The translations under genes were made by a program, and so were the position numbers. The notes beneath the pieces were generated by a model, which was given only the letters and a program-made list of their open reading frames with translations, did not search any database and was not told where the DNA came from. A stretch of DNA of 64,000 bases from JAGHEK01 sp044426235 (lineage in GTDB: Bacteria > Bacillota > Clostridia > Peptostreptococcales > Peptostreptococcaceae): positions 138,970 to 202,969 of the forward strand of contig JAWXUS010000001.1 of the NCBI GenBank assembly GCA_044426235.1, written 5' to 3'. This document shows, one piece after another, positions 63,228-64,000 of the stretch (positions within the stretch are counted from its first letter, which is position 1; each line of letters opens with the position of its first letter).

Positions 63228-64000
63228 TTAAATAGAAATTTCTTTATTCATTTTTTCTTTATTTTCTTTTTTAATAGATAAAGTAGCCCCAAGTATAGTT
63301 ATTAAATTCATAACTACAAATATTGAAAATCCTATTCTATATTCTGCTAAAATTCCTAAATTAAGTCCCATAATACTTCCAATGAATATATTTATTATTC
63401 CACTTCCAATAAATTCACTAGCATTTATTGCACTAGTTGAAAGACCTGCATACTTAGTTTCATTATTTTTCTTAACATCATTAAAAGCCTCAATGTGACT
63501 CATATTAAGTATTCCAATTACGAAAAATAATACAGGTAAAAATAATATAGGTGGCTTTGCATCACAAATTATAATAAATAACCATATAACTACATTTATA
63601 ATTCCACAAATTCTAACAACATTTAATCTATTATTTTTTATTTTACCAAAAACTTTACCCATAATAACTGCACCAAATACCATTCCATAAGTTAAGAATG
63701 ATGCAATAAATGCAGCTACACCTTTTTCAACTAAATACACATCACTAATATATGGCACTATCCATAAACTACTAAATGCGGTTGTAATTCCAACTAATGA
63801 AAACATTATTAATGCATTATAATAAGTTGAACTATTTGTAAGAACAGACTTTAGCCCTTCAATTACACTAATTTTTTCAATCTTAATTTCTTTAGTAACA
63901 TCAAACCCATATTCTTTTGGAGTGTCTTTTAATTTTATTAAAATAATAATTCCTTGAACTACTGCAATCACTCCAATTAATAAAAATGTATTTCTCCAAC
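63228..64000 (-). CDS. MFS transporter, C-terminal part (start outside the window)
   Basis: The frame is open to the end of the window. The visible ~257 residues begin in the first half (WRNTFLLIGVIAVVQGIIILIKLKDTPKEYG, the end of helix 6 and the start of the central loop) and contain about six further helices, with GAVIMGKVFGKIKNNRL as the second-half motif. This loop style is common in anion:cation or phosphate-ester symporters of the MFS. The substrate is unknown; its place upstream of the RpiR and mannosylglycerate genes may be incidental, as a terminator separates them. Confidence 0.85.
   Translation of the reverse strand, partial: WRNTFLLIGVIAVVQGIIILIKLKDTPKEYGFDVTKEIKIEKISVIEGLKSVLTNSSTYYNALIMFSLVGITTAFSSLWIVPYISDVYLVEKGVAAFIASFLTYGMVFGAVIMGKVFGKIKNNRLNVVRICGIINVVIWLFIIICDAKPPILFLPVLFFVIGILNMSHIEAFNDVKKNNETKYAGLSTSAINASEFIGSGIINIFIGSIMGLNLGILAEYRIGFSIFVVMNLITILGATLSIKKENKEKMNKEISI

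Overview
The window is very AT-rich and reads as a low-GC Clostridia chromosome. A long housekeeping block (iscR-type rrf2, iscS, iscU, mnmA, alaS, ireB, ruvX, DUF1292, fur, rnj, dacF, M50 protease, scpA, scpB) resembles, from memory, the order in Peptostreptococcaceae such as Clostridioides. Oxygen-independent NrdDG, strong AGGAGG-type ribosome sites and intrinsic hairpin-plus-T-run terminators fit that picture. The exact genus cannot be fixed from the sequence alone.

Layout. 1-2180 (+): the 3' end of a sensor kinase gene, then two tandem copies of a secreted, charged protein rich in LTEEQ-like motifs, each behind an OmpR-type direct repeat. 2199-6357 (-): a GNAT-like protein, a flavoprotein pair (PyrK-like reductase plus FAD oxidoreductase) and a YtxH/DUF948 pair. 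6454-23024 (mostly -): the core block for chromosome segregation, peptidoglycan, RNA decay, iron regulation, tRNA charging and thiolation, and Fe-S assembly. 23141-29236 (-): a 5-oxoproline uptake and hydrolysis operon, a ROK kinase and anaerobic NrdDG. 29527-31549: a decayed zone with a dead DUF975 copy, a DUF6530-like pseudogene and one intact DUF975 gene. 31564-40676 (-): YitT, NhaA, GNAT, a DprA-like protein, a small zinc-ribbon gene with an in-frame TGA, MFS, an alpha/beta hydrolase, a double-Cache membrane protein and a HAD phosphatase. 40928-49449: a MATE pump (+), an M16 protease, an SH3-NlpC/P60 wall hydrolase and UvsE (all -), and a SpoVB-like flippase (+). 49622-51629: tRNA-Cys, a MarR gene and three gene remnants (MerR, TSUP, K+ channel). 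51861-64000 (-): glycerate kinase, CdaR, DUF4438, a membrane TerD protein, ManA, a GH38 mannosylglycerate hydrolase, a fructose-type PTS IIABC, an RpiR regulator and the end of an MFS gene.

How the genes work together. The last 12 kb can be read as a near-complete route for 2-O-mannosylglycerate: PTS uptake with phosphorylation, GH38 cleavage to mannose-6-phosphate and glycerate, ManA to fructose-6-phosphate, and glycerate kinase under a CdaR-type regulator. The Rrf2 gene heads the Fe-S/tRNA-thiolation cluster and carries an inverted repeat at its promoter.

The most notable observation is at 35686-35859: a 57-residue zinc-ribbon protein with a strong ribosome site and one in-frame TGA, followed by a two-tier stem-loop that fits the general form of a bacterial SECIS element. 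It may be an undescribed small selenoprotein; a nonsense mutation is the alternative. Other leads are the kinase plus tandem LTEEQ proteins (a possible Gram-positive counterpart of Cpx/Spy stress sensing), the TerD-membrane-NTF2 fusion and the two-module Cache protein without an output domain.
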